From assembly GCA_003149935.1 (NCBI GenBank), contig QAMH01000007.1:1-64000 (forward strand): a stretch of 64,000 bases of DNA. Direction: 5' to 3'. Below are positions 51,445-60,194 of this stretch, piece by piece (positions within the stretch are counted from its first letter, which is position 1; each line of letters begins with the position of its first letter). This DNA is from Coriobacteriia bacterium. GTDB lineage: Bacteria > Actinomycetota > Coriobacteriia > Coriobacteriales > QAMH01. The notes under the pieces are model-generated. The model had not been told where the DNA came from. It saw nothing but the letters and a program-made list of their open reading frames with translations, and ran no database searches. The position numbers and the translations under genes were made by a program.

Positions 51445-52299
51445 ATGAATTACCGCATCAAAGAGGATATCGAACTAACCCGTTATCTTCTTGGGTGCAG
51501 TCTTGAGGAATTATCAGAGGGCATAGGTGTCAGTCGCATGACCTTGCATCGTTGGAACGTGGGTCGGGTTGTGCCGTCAGAGTCTGCCTTGAGCTCGTTT
51601 TATGAATATGCTTTCAGTCGGGGCGTTCGGTTGAATCAGATCAAGGCTCAGCTCTATCGGGAAGACGTGCGCACACCCCAAACGCTCCTGTTTCATGGTT
51701 CTAAATCTGGCATAGAAGGCAATCTTCGTCTTGATGCGTCTCGTCGTAATACCGATTTTGGCCAGGGGTTCTATTGTGGCGAGACGTTGGATCAGGCTGC
51801 CATGTTTGTCTCTGACTTTGATAGAGCATGCCTCTATATGATTTACCTCGACTCATCAGATATGACGGAGAAACGTTTTGTCGTCGATCAAGATTGGATG
51901 CTCACCATTGCGCTGTTCCGGGGACGGCTTTCAGAATATGCCGGCCATCCGCGCTTGATTGAATTGATGAAACGGGTGGATAACGCCGACATCATCGTAG
52001 CTCCCATTGCCGATAATCGCATGTACGAGGTAATCGATAGCTTCATCGCGGGTGAGATAACCGATGAACAGTGTCGTCACTGTCTTTCGGCAACCGATTT
52101 GGGAAATCAATATGTGCTTCGAAGCAAACAGGCACTCGAACACGTCCTCGTAATGGAGAAGTGCTTTCTATGTCCTTCCGAAAAACGGCAATACATGGCG
52201 CGAAGAGAGGAATCATCTTCAAATGGCATAGCCAAAGCCAAAGCCGCTCGTCGCCAGTATCGTGGGCAGGGACTTTACATCGACGAGGTGTTCTCGTGA
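51445..52299 (+). CDS. HTH-DUF3990 ADP-ribosyltransferase-like protein, putative toxin
   Basis: A 284-residue protein. Residues about 10-42 form a helix-turn-helix (CSLEELSEGIGVSRMTLHRW). From about 80 comes a DUF3990-like domain with LLFHGSKSGI (His84), DFGQGFYCGET (104-114) and an acidic later region, the pattern of ADP-ribosyltransferase folds. So DNA binding and enzyme are joined in one chain, which could repress its own palindrome. The DNA is clearly lower in GC than the neighbours, a sign of transfer. The stop overlaps the next gene by 4 nt (GTGA). Confidence 0.7.
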   Translation: MNYRIKEDIELTRYLLGCSLEELSEGIGVSRMTLHRWNVGRVVPSESALSSFYEYAFSRGVRLNQIKAQLYREDVRTPQTLLFHGSKSGIEGNLRLDASRRNTDFGQGFYCGETLDQAAMFVSDFDRACLYMIYLDSSDMTEKRFVVDQDWMLTIALFRGRLSEYAGHPRLIELMKRVDNADIIVAPIADNRMYEVIDSFIAGEITDEQCRHCLSATDLGNQYVLRSKQALEHVLVMEKCFLCPSEKRQYMARREESSSNGIAKAKAARRQYRGQGLYIDEVFS

Positions 52300-52853
52300 A
52301 CGCGCCGAATGAAATGCTCACTACTGCCTGTCGCTACCAAGGACAACTTTTCGTGAAATCTCTTGAGAGTTGCACATGTAGTTCCGCTGTCTTCATACGT
52401 CGATTCATGAATTCTGCAGTATGTGATCATCTCGATCGAACTCTTCCGTGGGGGTCTCCTCCTTCTCATGACGAAGTCTTTCGTGATCTCGAAGAGGACT
52501 ATGGTCCAAGCAACTATGGGAGCATCCGGTACACGGAAGAGGAGCTGTATTGGATGGGTTACTTGCTTCGGTTCTGGTCTCTTACTCGTGATGTTTCAAG
52601 CAAAAGCATCTACAAGATAGTGGGAGGACGCGAGCTCGCTGGGCTCTATCCCATCTACCACGGTCTCGACCCTGATGTTGCTGTCGAACGCATTCTGGAA
52701 TCGAGAGGCATCGCTTTGGAAGAGGATTCCATTAGCCGCGGTGTGAGAGAACTGCGGCATATTCGTGATACGTGCACTTTCGAATATGCTGTTATGCGCT
52801 TGTCTGACCTCCAGGACAATAACAACATGACAAATCCCAAACAACGTCTCTGA
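52296..52853 (+). CDS. Partner of the DUF3990 protein, putative antitoxin
   Basis: A 185-residue protein with GTG start overlapping the stop of the upstream gene. I do not recognise it with confidence. A central stretch YTEEELYWMGYLLRFWSL and IVGGRELAGLYPIYHGLDPDVAVERIL recalls small antitoxin-like partners that accompany DUF3990 proteins. Translational coupling and shared low GC support a two-gene module. Alternatively it is a second effector. Confidence 0.6.
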   Translation: MNAPNEMLTTACRYQGQLFVKSLESCTCSSAVFIRRFMNSAVCDHLDRTLPWGSPPSHDEVFRDLEEDYGPSNYGSIRYTEEELYWMGYLLRFWSLTRDVSSKSIYKIVGGRELAGLYPIYHGLDPDVAVERILESRGIALEEDSISRGVRELRHIRDTCTFEYAVMRLSDLQDNNNMTNPKQRL

Positions 52854-52869
52854 CCTGCACCTTCGACCT

Positions 52870-52888
52870 CTCATACCAATAGGCTGAG
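52870..52888. promoter_or_regulatory. Shared upstream motif, copy 3
   Basis: CTCATACCAATAGGCTGAG, 183 nt before the MFS start at 53072. TATGAG at about 52904 forms a wider dyad with the CTCATA. Confidence 0.55.
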
Positions 52889-53071
52889 GGGCGTTTTCAG
52901 TCATATGAGCCTAAGGGCCGTCACGAAACTTTCCTAGATTTGCAGAGGACGCAGAAAAGGAGATGCGCCCACGTCCCGTGGCCCACGCTCATTGGCGCCC
53001 GGTACAGAGAGGGGGAAGGGCGCGCGCATTTTGCGCCGATGGTGCCACAGCCATCGAATTAGGAGGAGACT

Positions 53072-54664
53072 ATGTCAGAGTCAACCTCGAAGCTTGACGT
53101 GAGTGAGGTCGTAAAAGACCAGACCGAGTTCATGTCCTCCGAACTTCCCACTCCGCGTTATGCGTGGGTGGCCCTCTTCGCCACCTGGCTCATTTCCATC
53201 GCCATCCCCATGGCGTGGTTCGCCCTGCCGGGCGTCGCGAGCCGCCTCATTCCCTGGATGGTAGCGAGCTGGGTCATCCCCGGACAGATGACCCTCGATC
53301 CGGGTGCGGCCTTCGGCTTCCTCATGAACGCCATTGCCTGGACGGCGATTATCGTTGCCATTCCCACGGGCTGGATTATTCGTCGCATCGGCCCCAAGCC
53401 GACGCTCATCATCTCCGGGATCATCACGGCGCTCGGTATGGCCGGCGTCGCTCTGTTCTTCAACACGAGCTACGAGATGTTCCTCACTTTCCGCGTCATC
53501 ACCGGTATTGGCGTGGGCATGTGCTCGGTTACCGGTCCCACGGCAGTTTCGCTGTGGTTCTCGAACAAGCACCGCTTCATGGCGGTTGCCATCTGGTCCA
53601 CGTGGGTGCCGGTTGGCATGCTGTTCATCAACAACGTTTCGCCTGCGCTGACCTCGTCCATGGCGGGCGTCGATGACATCGCCGGCTTTTTGATGAACCC
53701 GGCGAACATGGCCGTCGCCACGAGCCAGTTCCAGACGGTATGGTGGCTCATCACCGCCATCATCGTCGTCGCGCTCATCGTGTTCATCGTGCTGTATCGC
53801 CTGCCCTCCATCGAGAAGGGCGAGGTGTCCGAGATTTCCATCGAGCGCCTCGACTACAAGAGCGCGCTGCCATTCCTGAAGAACCGCCAGTTCGTGGGCC
53901 TGCTCATCGCCTGGATGCTCTTCGAGTTCGTGAACTTCGCGTTCACCACCTACGACGAGGCCTTCCTCACCGCCCAGTTCCCCGAGATGTGGGTGGGTAT
54001 GGAATGGATGCCTGCGTTCCTCATGACCTGCGGAAACGCCTGCGGCATTCTCGCGCCCATCGGCGGGTGGATTTCGGACAAGCTGCCGTGGACCAAGAAA
54101 TGGATCATCATCTTCGCAGGCTGCTTCTGCCTGCTTCTTGCCGTCGTGTTCGGCTGGAAGGTCGGAGCCTTCTACTTCTTCGGCTTCTACCTGCTGTTCC
54201 ACATCGTGGGCAATGTTCTGCTTGTGGGATCCGTACGTCCGATGGTGCCCTTCCTCGTGGGACGTGGCGGCCAGACAGCCGTTGCGGTTGGCCTGTCCAT
54301 CCTCACCGTCTTCCAGTTTGGCGGCGAGTGCCTCGAGACCTTCGTGTCCTATGCTATCGGCGCGTTTGCTTCGATGGATGCTTCCGCAATAGGACACGTC
54401 GCCGTACCGCCCGAGGCCTTCCAGATGACCACCTGGGCTGTCATGTTGCCCATTATCGTCATCGGTACGGCGTTTGCTCTGCTCACGAGGCCGTCTAAGG
54501 CCGAGCGCGAGGCGGCAAAAACGCCAACGCCCGATTGGCAGCCTGGCGAGATCGACGTGCCCGTTGACGGGACTGAGGTCGCCGAAGTACCCACGCAGGT
54601 CAACGAGGTCATCGTGGCAGAAGAGGAAGTCGATACGGACGATGCGCCGACATCGCAGTCATAG
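53072..54664 (+). CDS. MFS transporter with long acidic tail
   Basis: A 530-residue twelve-helix carrier related to those at 42271 and 48767, with IPTGWIIRRIGPK and GGWISDKLPWTKK loops. It has a longer first outside loop and a C-terminal extension of about 55 residues rich in Glu, Val, Asp and Thr. It stands as a single gene with the shared upstream motif in front and a terminator behind, next to the LuxR regulator gene. Likely imports a small organic acid or phenol linked to the Mo-enzymes. Confidence 0.83.
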   Translation: MSESTSKLDVSEVVKDQTEFMSSELPTPRYAWVALFATWLISIAIPMAWFALPGVASRLIPWMVASWVIPGQMTLDPGAAFGFLMNAIAWTAIIVAIPTGWIIRRIGPKPTLIISGIITALGMAGVALFFNTSYEMFLTFRVITGIGVGMCSVTGPTAVSLWFSNKHRFMAVAIWSTWVPVGMLFINNVSPALTSSMAGVDDIAGFLMNPANMAVATSQFQTVWWLITAIIVVALIVFIVLYRLPSIEKGEVSEISIERLDYKSALPFLKNRQFVGLLIAWMLFEFVNFAFTTYDEAFLTAQFPEMWVGMEWMPAFLMTCGNACGILAPIGGWISDKLPWTKKWIIIFAGCFCLLLAVVFGWKVGAFYFFGFYLLFHIVGNVLLVGSVRPMVPFLVGRGGQTAVAVGLSILTVFQFGGECLETFVSYAIGAFASMDASAIGHVAVPPEAFQMTTWAVMLPIIVIGTAFALLTRPSKAEREAAKTPTPDWQPGEIDVPVDGTEVAEVPTQVNEVIVAEEEVDTDDAPTSQS

Positions 54665-54696
54665 CGTTATCGTCTTCGTCTGATTTTGCGTTTCGA

Positions 54697-54724
54697 GGGG
54701 TCGTCCAAATTGGACGGCCCCTTT
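54697..54724 (+). terminator. Terminator after the MFS gene
   Basis: GGGGTCGTCC (54697-54706) pairs with GGACGGCCCC (54712-54721), 10 bp with one G-U pair, followed by TTT. Confidence 0.75.
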
Positions 54725-54752
54725 GCCTGCGCCCATCCGATGGGGCTATAAT
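54723..54752 (+). promoter_or_regulatory. Promoter of the LuxR-type regulator gene
   Basis: TTGCCT (54723-54728), 18 nt, TATAAT (54747-54752). The -10 box is consensus; expression starts directly behind the terminator of the MFS gene. Confidence 0.65.
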
Positions 54753-54861
54753 CCTGATTAGAGGGGCTACGCTTGGCTATTGCCCTATGTGGGTTTACCC
54801 ACCTGTTGGCAGAAGCATTGCAATGGGCACCACGCAAATCAAGCGCGCGGGGGATAAAAAA

Positions 54862-56322
54862 ATGAAGAGCGTCAAGAGAGCGGATGCGATATCCGCCGTC
54901 GAGTTGCTGGGCCTCATGGGGTTTGCCTTCCTTTTGGCCTGGATGTTCGTTTCCTTTTTCTGGCTGTTCCGGGATTTTCCACCTGATGTGCCCCTTGCGG
55001 CGCGCGATATGAGCCAGCTGGCCATCTTCGCTGGCATGCCTGTGGGCTACGTGCTCATGCACCTGCTCGGGCGCATGCCGCGCTTCAACCTGTTCTCGAT
55101 CATCACCACGGGCGTTGAGCTGGTATGTGGCCTGTCGCTTCCCATCGTTGCCTTTGCCATCTACCAGAACGTTCATGTGCCTTTGCTGGTGGTGTGTATC
55201 ACCAACTTCCTGGGAGGCGCCACCTCGGCCTTGCTCACGGTGTCGTGGCTCGATGTGCTAAGTCGCCTGCGTACTACCTTGTATGGCCGCTTCACAGGCC
55301 TCGCCTTCGTGGGCGGCTCCCTGTTGTTTGCCTTGGCGACGCTCGCACCCGACGCCATGCAGCCGATTTTCTCGTTTGCCTATTTGCTGTTCAGCATCTG
55401 CTTGCTCATCTTCGCGACCCAAAACGCCGACGGCAATGACGAACGCGCGCCGCTTGAGTCGACGGAGGATACGACATGGCGTTTCACCAAGGAGATCGAG
55501 CCGTCGTTCTTCGTGTTCGGTATCGTGTTTGCGCTTAACTTCGTGTTCCTGTTCAACAACGGTACCGAAGCTCTACTACCGGGCTTGCTTGCCGTTATTC
55601 CCGGCGCCTTACTCGTGGCGCTTATGGCCATATGCGGAAAGCAGGTCGATATCACGGTCGTGCAGCGCTGGCTTTTGGTGATTACCGTGCTCAGTTGTCT
55701 TCTCATGCCCTTCTCGGACGGGGTCCTGCAATTGGGGTGCGCATGCCTGGTGGTGGCCGCATGGGCCGCCTTCAAGACGACCAACTACGCGTTTGTCGTG
55801 CGCAAAAGCACGCTTACGCGCAGCACGCCGCTGTTCAGACAGGCACCCATGCGCCTATTCGTCTCGTCGTTTGGATTTGCGCTTGGCTGGGGCATTGCCG
55901 CGGTGATCACGAGTGTCTCGGGCGCGCATTCCGAGCCTTTCACGATCGTGCGACTCGCCATGGTGTTCGTGCTTGTCGTGGTCGTCATGGCGTTCTTCCC
56001 CATCGGACGGCATCACCTCGCTGACGGCACCTCGCGAGACGAGAGTGCCCTGAACGGTGACAAGGTCGTTGTCCAGATGGACGAGAGCGAGCTATTCGAG
56101 GAGCGTTGCCAAGCTATCGTGAAGCTTTACCAGCTCTCTCCGCGTGAGGCGGACATCCTCGCGTACCTTGCCAAGGGACGTAACGCCGCATGGATCCAGG
56201 AGGAGCTGACGATCTCTCCCCATACGGTCAAGAGTCACATCTACAACATCTATCGCAAGCTCGACATCCATTCCCAGCAAAAGCTCATGAGCTTCGTCGA
56301 GGAGTTTCCCCTCGACCTCTGA
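54862..56322 (+). CDS. LuxR-family regulator with N-terminal membrane domain
   Basis: A 486-residue protein from ATG 54862 (GGGGGA upstream); in-frame ATGs at 54787 and 54823 would add 25 or 13 residues. Some ten to twelve membrane helices fill the first 400 residues and the last 65 are a LuxR/GerE helix-turn-helix (LSPREADILAYLAKGRNAA, then ISPHTVKSHIYNIYRKLDI). There is no receiver domain. Many such membrane LuxR proteins in Eggerthellaceae sit beside Mo-enzyme clusters and switch them on with their substrate. It may bind the shared 19-nt motif found upstream of four nearby units. Confidence 0.85.
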   Translation: MKSVKRADAISAVELLGLMGFAFLLAWMFVSFFWLFRDFPPDVPLAARDMSQLAIFAGMPVGYVLMHLLGRMPRFNLFSIITTGVELVCGLSLPIVAFAIYQNVHVPLLVVCITNFLGGATSALLTVSWLDVLSRLRTTLYGRFTGLAFVGGSLLFALATLAPDAMQPIFSFAYLLFSICLLIFATQNADGNDERAPLESTEDTTWRFTKEIEPSFFVFGIVFALNFVFLFNNGTEALLPGLLAVIPGALLVALMAICGKQVDITVVQRWLLVITVLSCLLMPFSDGVLQLGCACLVVAAWAAFKTTNYAFVVRKSTLTRSTPLFRQAPMRLFVSSFGFALGWGIAAVITSVSGAHSEPFTIVRLAMVFVLVVVVMAFFPIGRHHLADGTSRDESALNGDKVVVQMDESELFEERCQAIVKLYQLSPREADILAYLAKGRNAAWIQEELTISPHTVKSHIYNIYRKLDIHSQQKLMSFVEEFPLDL

Positions 56323-56366
56323 TGAGACAACGTCTCTGAGCAACTGTCTCATCCCCCTGGTCAGAG
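56321..56366 (+). terminator. Terminator-like hairpin after the LuxR gene
   Basis: GATGAGACA (56321-56329) pairs with TGTCTCATC (56345-56353) and is followed by CCCCTGGTCAGAG, matching the elements at 42064 and 60106. It overlaps the stop codon. Confidence 0.7.
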
Positions 56367-56367
56367 C

Positions 56368-56386
56368 CTCATACCAACATACTGAA
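56368..56386. promoter_or_regulatory. Shared upstream motif, copy 4
   Basis: CTCATACCAACATACTGAA, 200 nt before the Mo-enzyme start at 56587. The last base differs from the TGAG of the other copies. Confidence 0.5.
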
Positions 56387-56586
56387 ACCGGCAATTGCAT
56401 ACTCGTTTGGCTATGGCGAATCCCCCCTGGATGCTTTCATGGCTCCAACACCATAAGGGAGGTGGGCATCGTCGAGGAAGATACTCCGATGCCCGGATGA
56501 ACCGACACGCCCCTGGGCACCCATCGTCTCCCTGATGGAATCGGCATCGCGCGCGGGCGTGATGCCAGAGATGGAGAGGAGGAGCT

Positions 56587-59055
56587 ATGGAAGAATTCGA
56601 GATGGACGGCAAGAAGGCTGCCCAGCACGAGGATTCGGAATGGCACTTCAGCGGCAAGAATGATCCCAATGCAGTGGATCGCAAAGAGGAAGTAGTCCTC
56701 GAGAAGGATCGCGACGACATCGGCACCACCAAGGAGGAGAACCAGTTCAACTTCGGTGCTGGCGAGCGTCCCGAGATGCAGGACTGGAAGCATCCCGGCG
56801 AATGGCAGTACATGGAAGACGGTATGCTCGTCACGCGTACCTCGGTATGGTCGGCCCCCGGCTGCCACGAGGGCTGTGGCGTGCTCGTGTACTCCGACCC
56901 GGAGACCGGTCGCTTCATCAAGTGCGAGGGCGACCCGGACGATCCGTACAACCGCGGCGCACTGTGCCCGCGCTGCCTGGCCTTCAAGCAGGTCGAGTTC
57001 CATCCCGACCGTATCCTGTATCCCATGAAGCGCGCCGGAGAGCGCGGCGAGAACAAGTGGGAGCGCATCTCCTGGGACGAGGCCCTCGAGACGTGCTACA
57101 AGGAGTTCCGTCGCATCGCCATGACCTACGGTGGCGATTCCATCCACTGCCTGCGCGGTACCGCCCGTGACAATCAGTGGCAGGTCGGCCGCATGGCCAA
57201 CACCATGGGCAGCCCCAACGAGTATGGTTTCCTGTCCGGCACCGCATGCTATCTGCCGCGCCTGTCGCTCATGATCATGACCTATGGTGGCATGCTCATC
57301 GCCGACTTTGCGCAGTTCTCCGCCCTTCGCTATGACGACCCCGAGTGGGTGTGCCCCGAGTGCACCATCGTCTGGGGCTGCAACCCCACCATCTCGAACC
57401 CCGACTTCTTCATGGGTCACTGGGTGACGGATGCCATGAAGCTCGGTTGCAAGCTCATCTCCGTCGAACCTCGCGTAACCTGGCTTGCGGCTCACGCCGA
57501 CATCCATCTGCAGCTGCGTCCCGGCACCGACACCGCCCTGGCTCTGGGTATGATCAAGGTCATCGTTGACGAGGACCTCTACGATCACGACTTTGTCGAT
57601 CGTTGGACCTACGGCTTTGACGAGCTTGCCGCTCGCGCCCAGGAGCTCTCCCTCGACGAGGTCGAGAAAATGACGTGGGTTCCCAAGCAGAAGATCATCG
57701 ACGCCGCCCGCATGTTCGCGAATGCGCATCCCGCCAACGTTGTCTGGGGCCTTGCTGTTGACATGCAGTCTCAGGGCACGCCCTGCGCCGCCGCCATCGC
57801 CGCGCTCTGGACCATCACCGGCAACCTCGATGTGCCTGGTGGCATGTGCTACACCGCCGCTCCCATGGGCGTCGACCAGCCCTCCGCTGGTGCGTGGGGC
57901 ATCTACGACCTCATCGACGAGGAGACGCAGAAGAAGCGCGTCGGTTGGAAAGAGTACCCGATGTATCGCTACGGCCTCACCCAGGCCATGCCCGACATGT
58001 GCCTCGAGGTGTGCGAGGAAGGCGGCGTGAAGGGCGTCTGGATCCAGACCTCCAACGGCATCGCCTGCATGAGCTGCGAGACCGAGCGCTGGTACAAGGC
58101 CATGAAGAAGCCCGAGTTCATCGCCGCATGCGACGTGTTCATGACGCCGATGATCCAGAGCTGCGCCGACATCGTCCTTCCCGTCCAGACCTGGGCCGAG
58201 AAGCATTCCGTCCGCGCGCACTACTACTTCCTATCCGCTATCACCGGTGGTTGCGCCGCCGAGGGCGAGGCGCTCTCCGACTGCGAGATCAATCGTCGCC
58301 TGGCACAGTACTTCGACAACGACGACGAGTTCAACAAGGCGATCAACCGTCCCGAGGGCAAGCAGCACACTTGGCCCTGGAAGACCGAGGACGAGGTCTA
58401 CGACGAAATCGTCAAGCCTTCCGGCTTCACCTTCCACGAGCTCATGGAGCAGGGACCCGTCTACCAGAAGTACGTCTACAAGAAGTACGAGAAGGGCCTC
58501 ATGCGCCCCGATGGACAGCCTGGTTTCAACACGCCGACCGGCCGTATCGAGTTCTACTCGACGCTGTTCCAGGCCTACGGCTACGATCCGCTGCCCTATA
58601 TCGAGGAGCCCGGTATCGGTCCCGTATCCACGCCGGATCTCTACGAGGAGTATCCGCTCATCATGATCACGGGCGCCCGTACCACCTCGTTCTTCCATTC
58701 CGAGCATCGCCAGATCCCGTATCTGCGCCAGCTCACGCCCGACCCGTGGGTGCAAATCAACCCCAAGACCGCTGCCGAGCACAACATCTCGGAAGGCGAC
58801 TGGGTCTGGATCGAGAACCATCGTGGTCGCTGCCGTCAGCGCGCCCGCGTCACCTACGAGGTTTCCGAGAAGGAGATCGCGGCCCAGCACGGCTGGTGGT
58901 TCCCCGAGCAAGACGGTGCCGAGCCTAACCTCTACGGTTTCCGCCAGTCCAACATCAACCAGCTTCTTGCCAACAAACCGGGACGCACGGGCTTTGGTGC
59001 CGACCTGAAGTGCACGCTGTGCAAGATCTATCGTTGCAGTGAGGAGGACCTGTAA
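56587..59055 (+). CDS. Molybdopterin-dependent oxidoreductase, dehydroxylase-like
   Basis: An 822-residue DMSO-reductase superfamily enzyme, a clear relative of that at 44449. Fe-S Cys are C93-x3-C97 and C127-x2-C130; as in the relative, the first canonical Cys is absent. C221 in TACYLPRLS is a candidate Mo ligand. GWGCNPTISNPD-type nucleotide region, CADIVLPVQTWAEKHS and the C-terminal domain (NISEGDWVWIENH) fit Mo-bisPGD binding. The hydrophilic N-terminal extension (about 70 residues) is not a Tat signal. The small subunit gene overlaps by 1 nt. It resembles catechol dehydroxylases; the substrate cannot be read. Confidence 0.86.
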   Translation: MEEFEMDGKKAAQHEDSEWHFSGKNDPNAVDRKEEVVLEKDRDDIGTTKEENQFNFGAGERPEMQDWKHPGEWQYMEDGMLVTRTSVWSAPGCHEGCGVLVYSDPETGRFIKCEGDPDDPYNRGALCPRCLAFKQVEFHPDRILYPMKRAGERGENKWERISWDEALETCYKEFRRIAMTYGGDSIHCLRGTARDNQWQVGRMANTMGSPNEYGFLSGTACYLPRLSLMIMTYGGMLIADFAQFSALRYDDPEWVCPECTIVWGCNPTISNPDFFMGHWVTDAMKLGCKLISVEPRVTWLAAHADIHLQLRPGTDTALALGMIKVIVDEDLYDHDFVDRWTYGFDELAARAQELSLDEVEKMTWVPKQKIIDAARMFANAHPANVVWGLAVDMQSQGTPCAAAIAALWTITGNLDVPGGMCYTAAPMGVDQPSAGAWGIYDLIDEETQKKRVGWKEYPMYRYGLTQAMPDMCLEVCEEGGVKGVWIQTSNGIACMSCETERWYKAMKKPEFIAACDVFMTPMIQSCADIVLPVQTWAEKHSVRAHYYFLSAITGGCAAEGEALSDCEINRRLAQYFDNDDEFNKAINRPEGKQHTWPWKTEDEVYDEIVKPSGFTFHELMEQGPVYQKYVYKKYEKGLMRPDGQPGFNTPTGRIEFYSTLFQAYGYDPLPYIEEPGIGPVSTPDLYEEYPLIMITGARTTSFFHSEHRQIPYLRQLTPDPWVQINPKTAAEHNISEGDWVWIENHRGRCRQRARVTYEVSEKEIAAQHGWWFPEQDGAEPNLYGFRQSNINQLLANKPGRTGFGADLKCTLCKIYRCSEEDL

Positions 59056-59417
59056 TGTCTAGGAACGGAATACTTGTCGACTACCAGTACTGCACCGGTT
59101 GCTATTCCTGCGAGGTCGCCTGCCAGTCCGAGCATGAGCTGCCGCTCGAGCAATGGGGTGTCAAGGTCATGCAGAACGGCCCGTGGCCCATCCGCGAGGC
59201 AGACGGCACGCCGACCGACCAATACGTGTACGACTTCATCCCGTCGTTCACGAGGATTTGCGACCTGTGCGCAGACCGCCGCGCCCACGGCAAGCTCCCG
59301 AGCTGCGTGTTCCACTGCCAGGCAAAGTGCATGGAGTTCGGACCCGTGGACGAGCTCGCGAAGAAGCTCGACGAGAAACCCGAGCAGTATCTCTGGGTTC
59401 CTCCCTGCTCCAAGTAG
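59055..59417 (+). CDS. 4Fe-4S ferredoxin-like electron-transfer subunit
   Basis: A 120-residue partner with C13-x2-C16-x2-C19-x3-C23 near the N-terminus and further Cys in ICDLCADRR, PSCVFHC and AKCMEF. Its ATG shares one base with the stop of the Mo-enzyme gene (TAATG), so translation is coupled and equal amounts are expected. Closely related to the protein at 46967. Confidence 0.9.
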   Translation: MSRNGILVDYQYCTGCYSCEVACQSEHELPLEQWGVKVMQNGPWPIREADGTPTDQYVYDFIPSFTRICDLCADRRAHGKLPSCVFHCQAKCMEFGPVDELAKKLDEKPEQYLWVPPCSK

Positions 59418-59513
59418 CAGTCAGCCAGGGGAGGGGACGTGACCACCGCGTCCCCTCTCTACTCCACTTGCTTTGTCGCGACCGCCCCTCTGTCATTTCA
59501 AGCGAGGTTCCCC

Positions 59514-60059
59514 ATGGATGTGCAGCAACTCAAATCACAGATCGATGCAGCGCCTCTGGCGGATAGGGCTGCCTTGGACAAGCTCTATCACTTCATGACC
59601 ATCGGAGATACGGTGCGGGCGGAATATGCCGATGCCCTCACCGCGGCCGATACCATCCAGGAGTTCATGGGCGCCATCTTTGCCGACGAATCGAAGAAGA
59701 ACACGCTCGAATGGGCCGAGATCGCCAAGATCAAGCGTCGCAACTGGCTTCCGTTCTTCGATGCCGAGATGGTCATCCAGAACCTGCGCATGAAGACCGA
59801 TGGTCTGCCCATTCAGATGGGCACGGGCGTGATATTGGCTCCGACGGGCAGCCGTGACAACATCGCGAACCTCTACGTGTTCGAAAACGGTGCCTTCAAT
59901 CGCCAGGCAGCCGAGTTCGTAACTTCGATTGCAGGCAAGTTTGTCCTTGCCGATTGGGAATTCTTCGGCATCTATGGACTCTATAAGTATCGGGGCAACG
60001 TCATCCTGGAAGCCTGGGAAGTCGAGGAACCTCCCCGTCACGCACCCAGTGAGAAATAA
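59514..60059 (+). CDS. Hypothetical protein behind the second Mo-enzyme
   Basis: A 181-residue soluble protein that I do not recognise. The first part is helical (MDVQQLKSQIDAAPLADRAALDKLY), the rest mixed, with IYGLYKYRGNVILEAWEVEE near the end. It could be an accessory factor for the Mo-enzyme or unrelated. ATG 59514 follows GCGAGG weakly; a frame back to 59439 has no better ribosome site. Confidence 0.6.
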   Translation: MDVQQLKSQIDAAPLADRAALDKLYHFMTIGDTVRAEYADALTAADTIQEFMGAIFADESKKNTLEWAEIAKIKRRNWLPFFDAEMVIQNLRMKTDGLPIQMGTGVILAPTGSRDNIANLYVFENGAFNRQAAEFVTSIAGKFVLADWEFFGIYGLYKYRGNVILEAWEVEEPPRHAPSEK

Positions 60060-60105
60060 CGCACGCTGGCTCTTCTTGTGAGGGGCCCGAAGATTGCGCG
60101 CCGCG

Positions 60106-60151
60106 AATGAGACAGTGTCTCTGAGCAACTGTCTCATTTGCCTGGTCAGCG
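60106..60151 (+). terminator. Terminator-like hairpin, shared repeat family
   Basis: AATGAGACAG (60106-60115) pairs perfectly with CTGTCTCATT (60129-60138), followed by TGCCTGGTCAGCG as at 42064. A degenerate CTCATGCACC follows where other copies have CTCATACCAA. Confidence 0.75.
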
Positions 60152-60194
60152 CACTCTCTCATGCACCCTCTCACTATCGAAAAAAACGTGCATG

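Noticed and set aside
44449..59055. Formate dehydrogenase or nitrate reductase identity for the two Mo-enzymes
   Set aside because: Both lack a Tat signal and membrane-subunit genes, have a different Fe-S Cys pattern and come with OFA-like carriers; the dehydroxylase-like group fits better.
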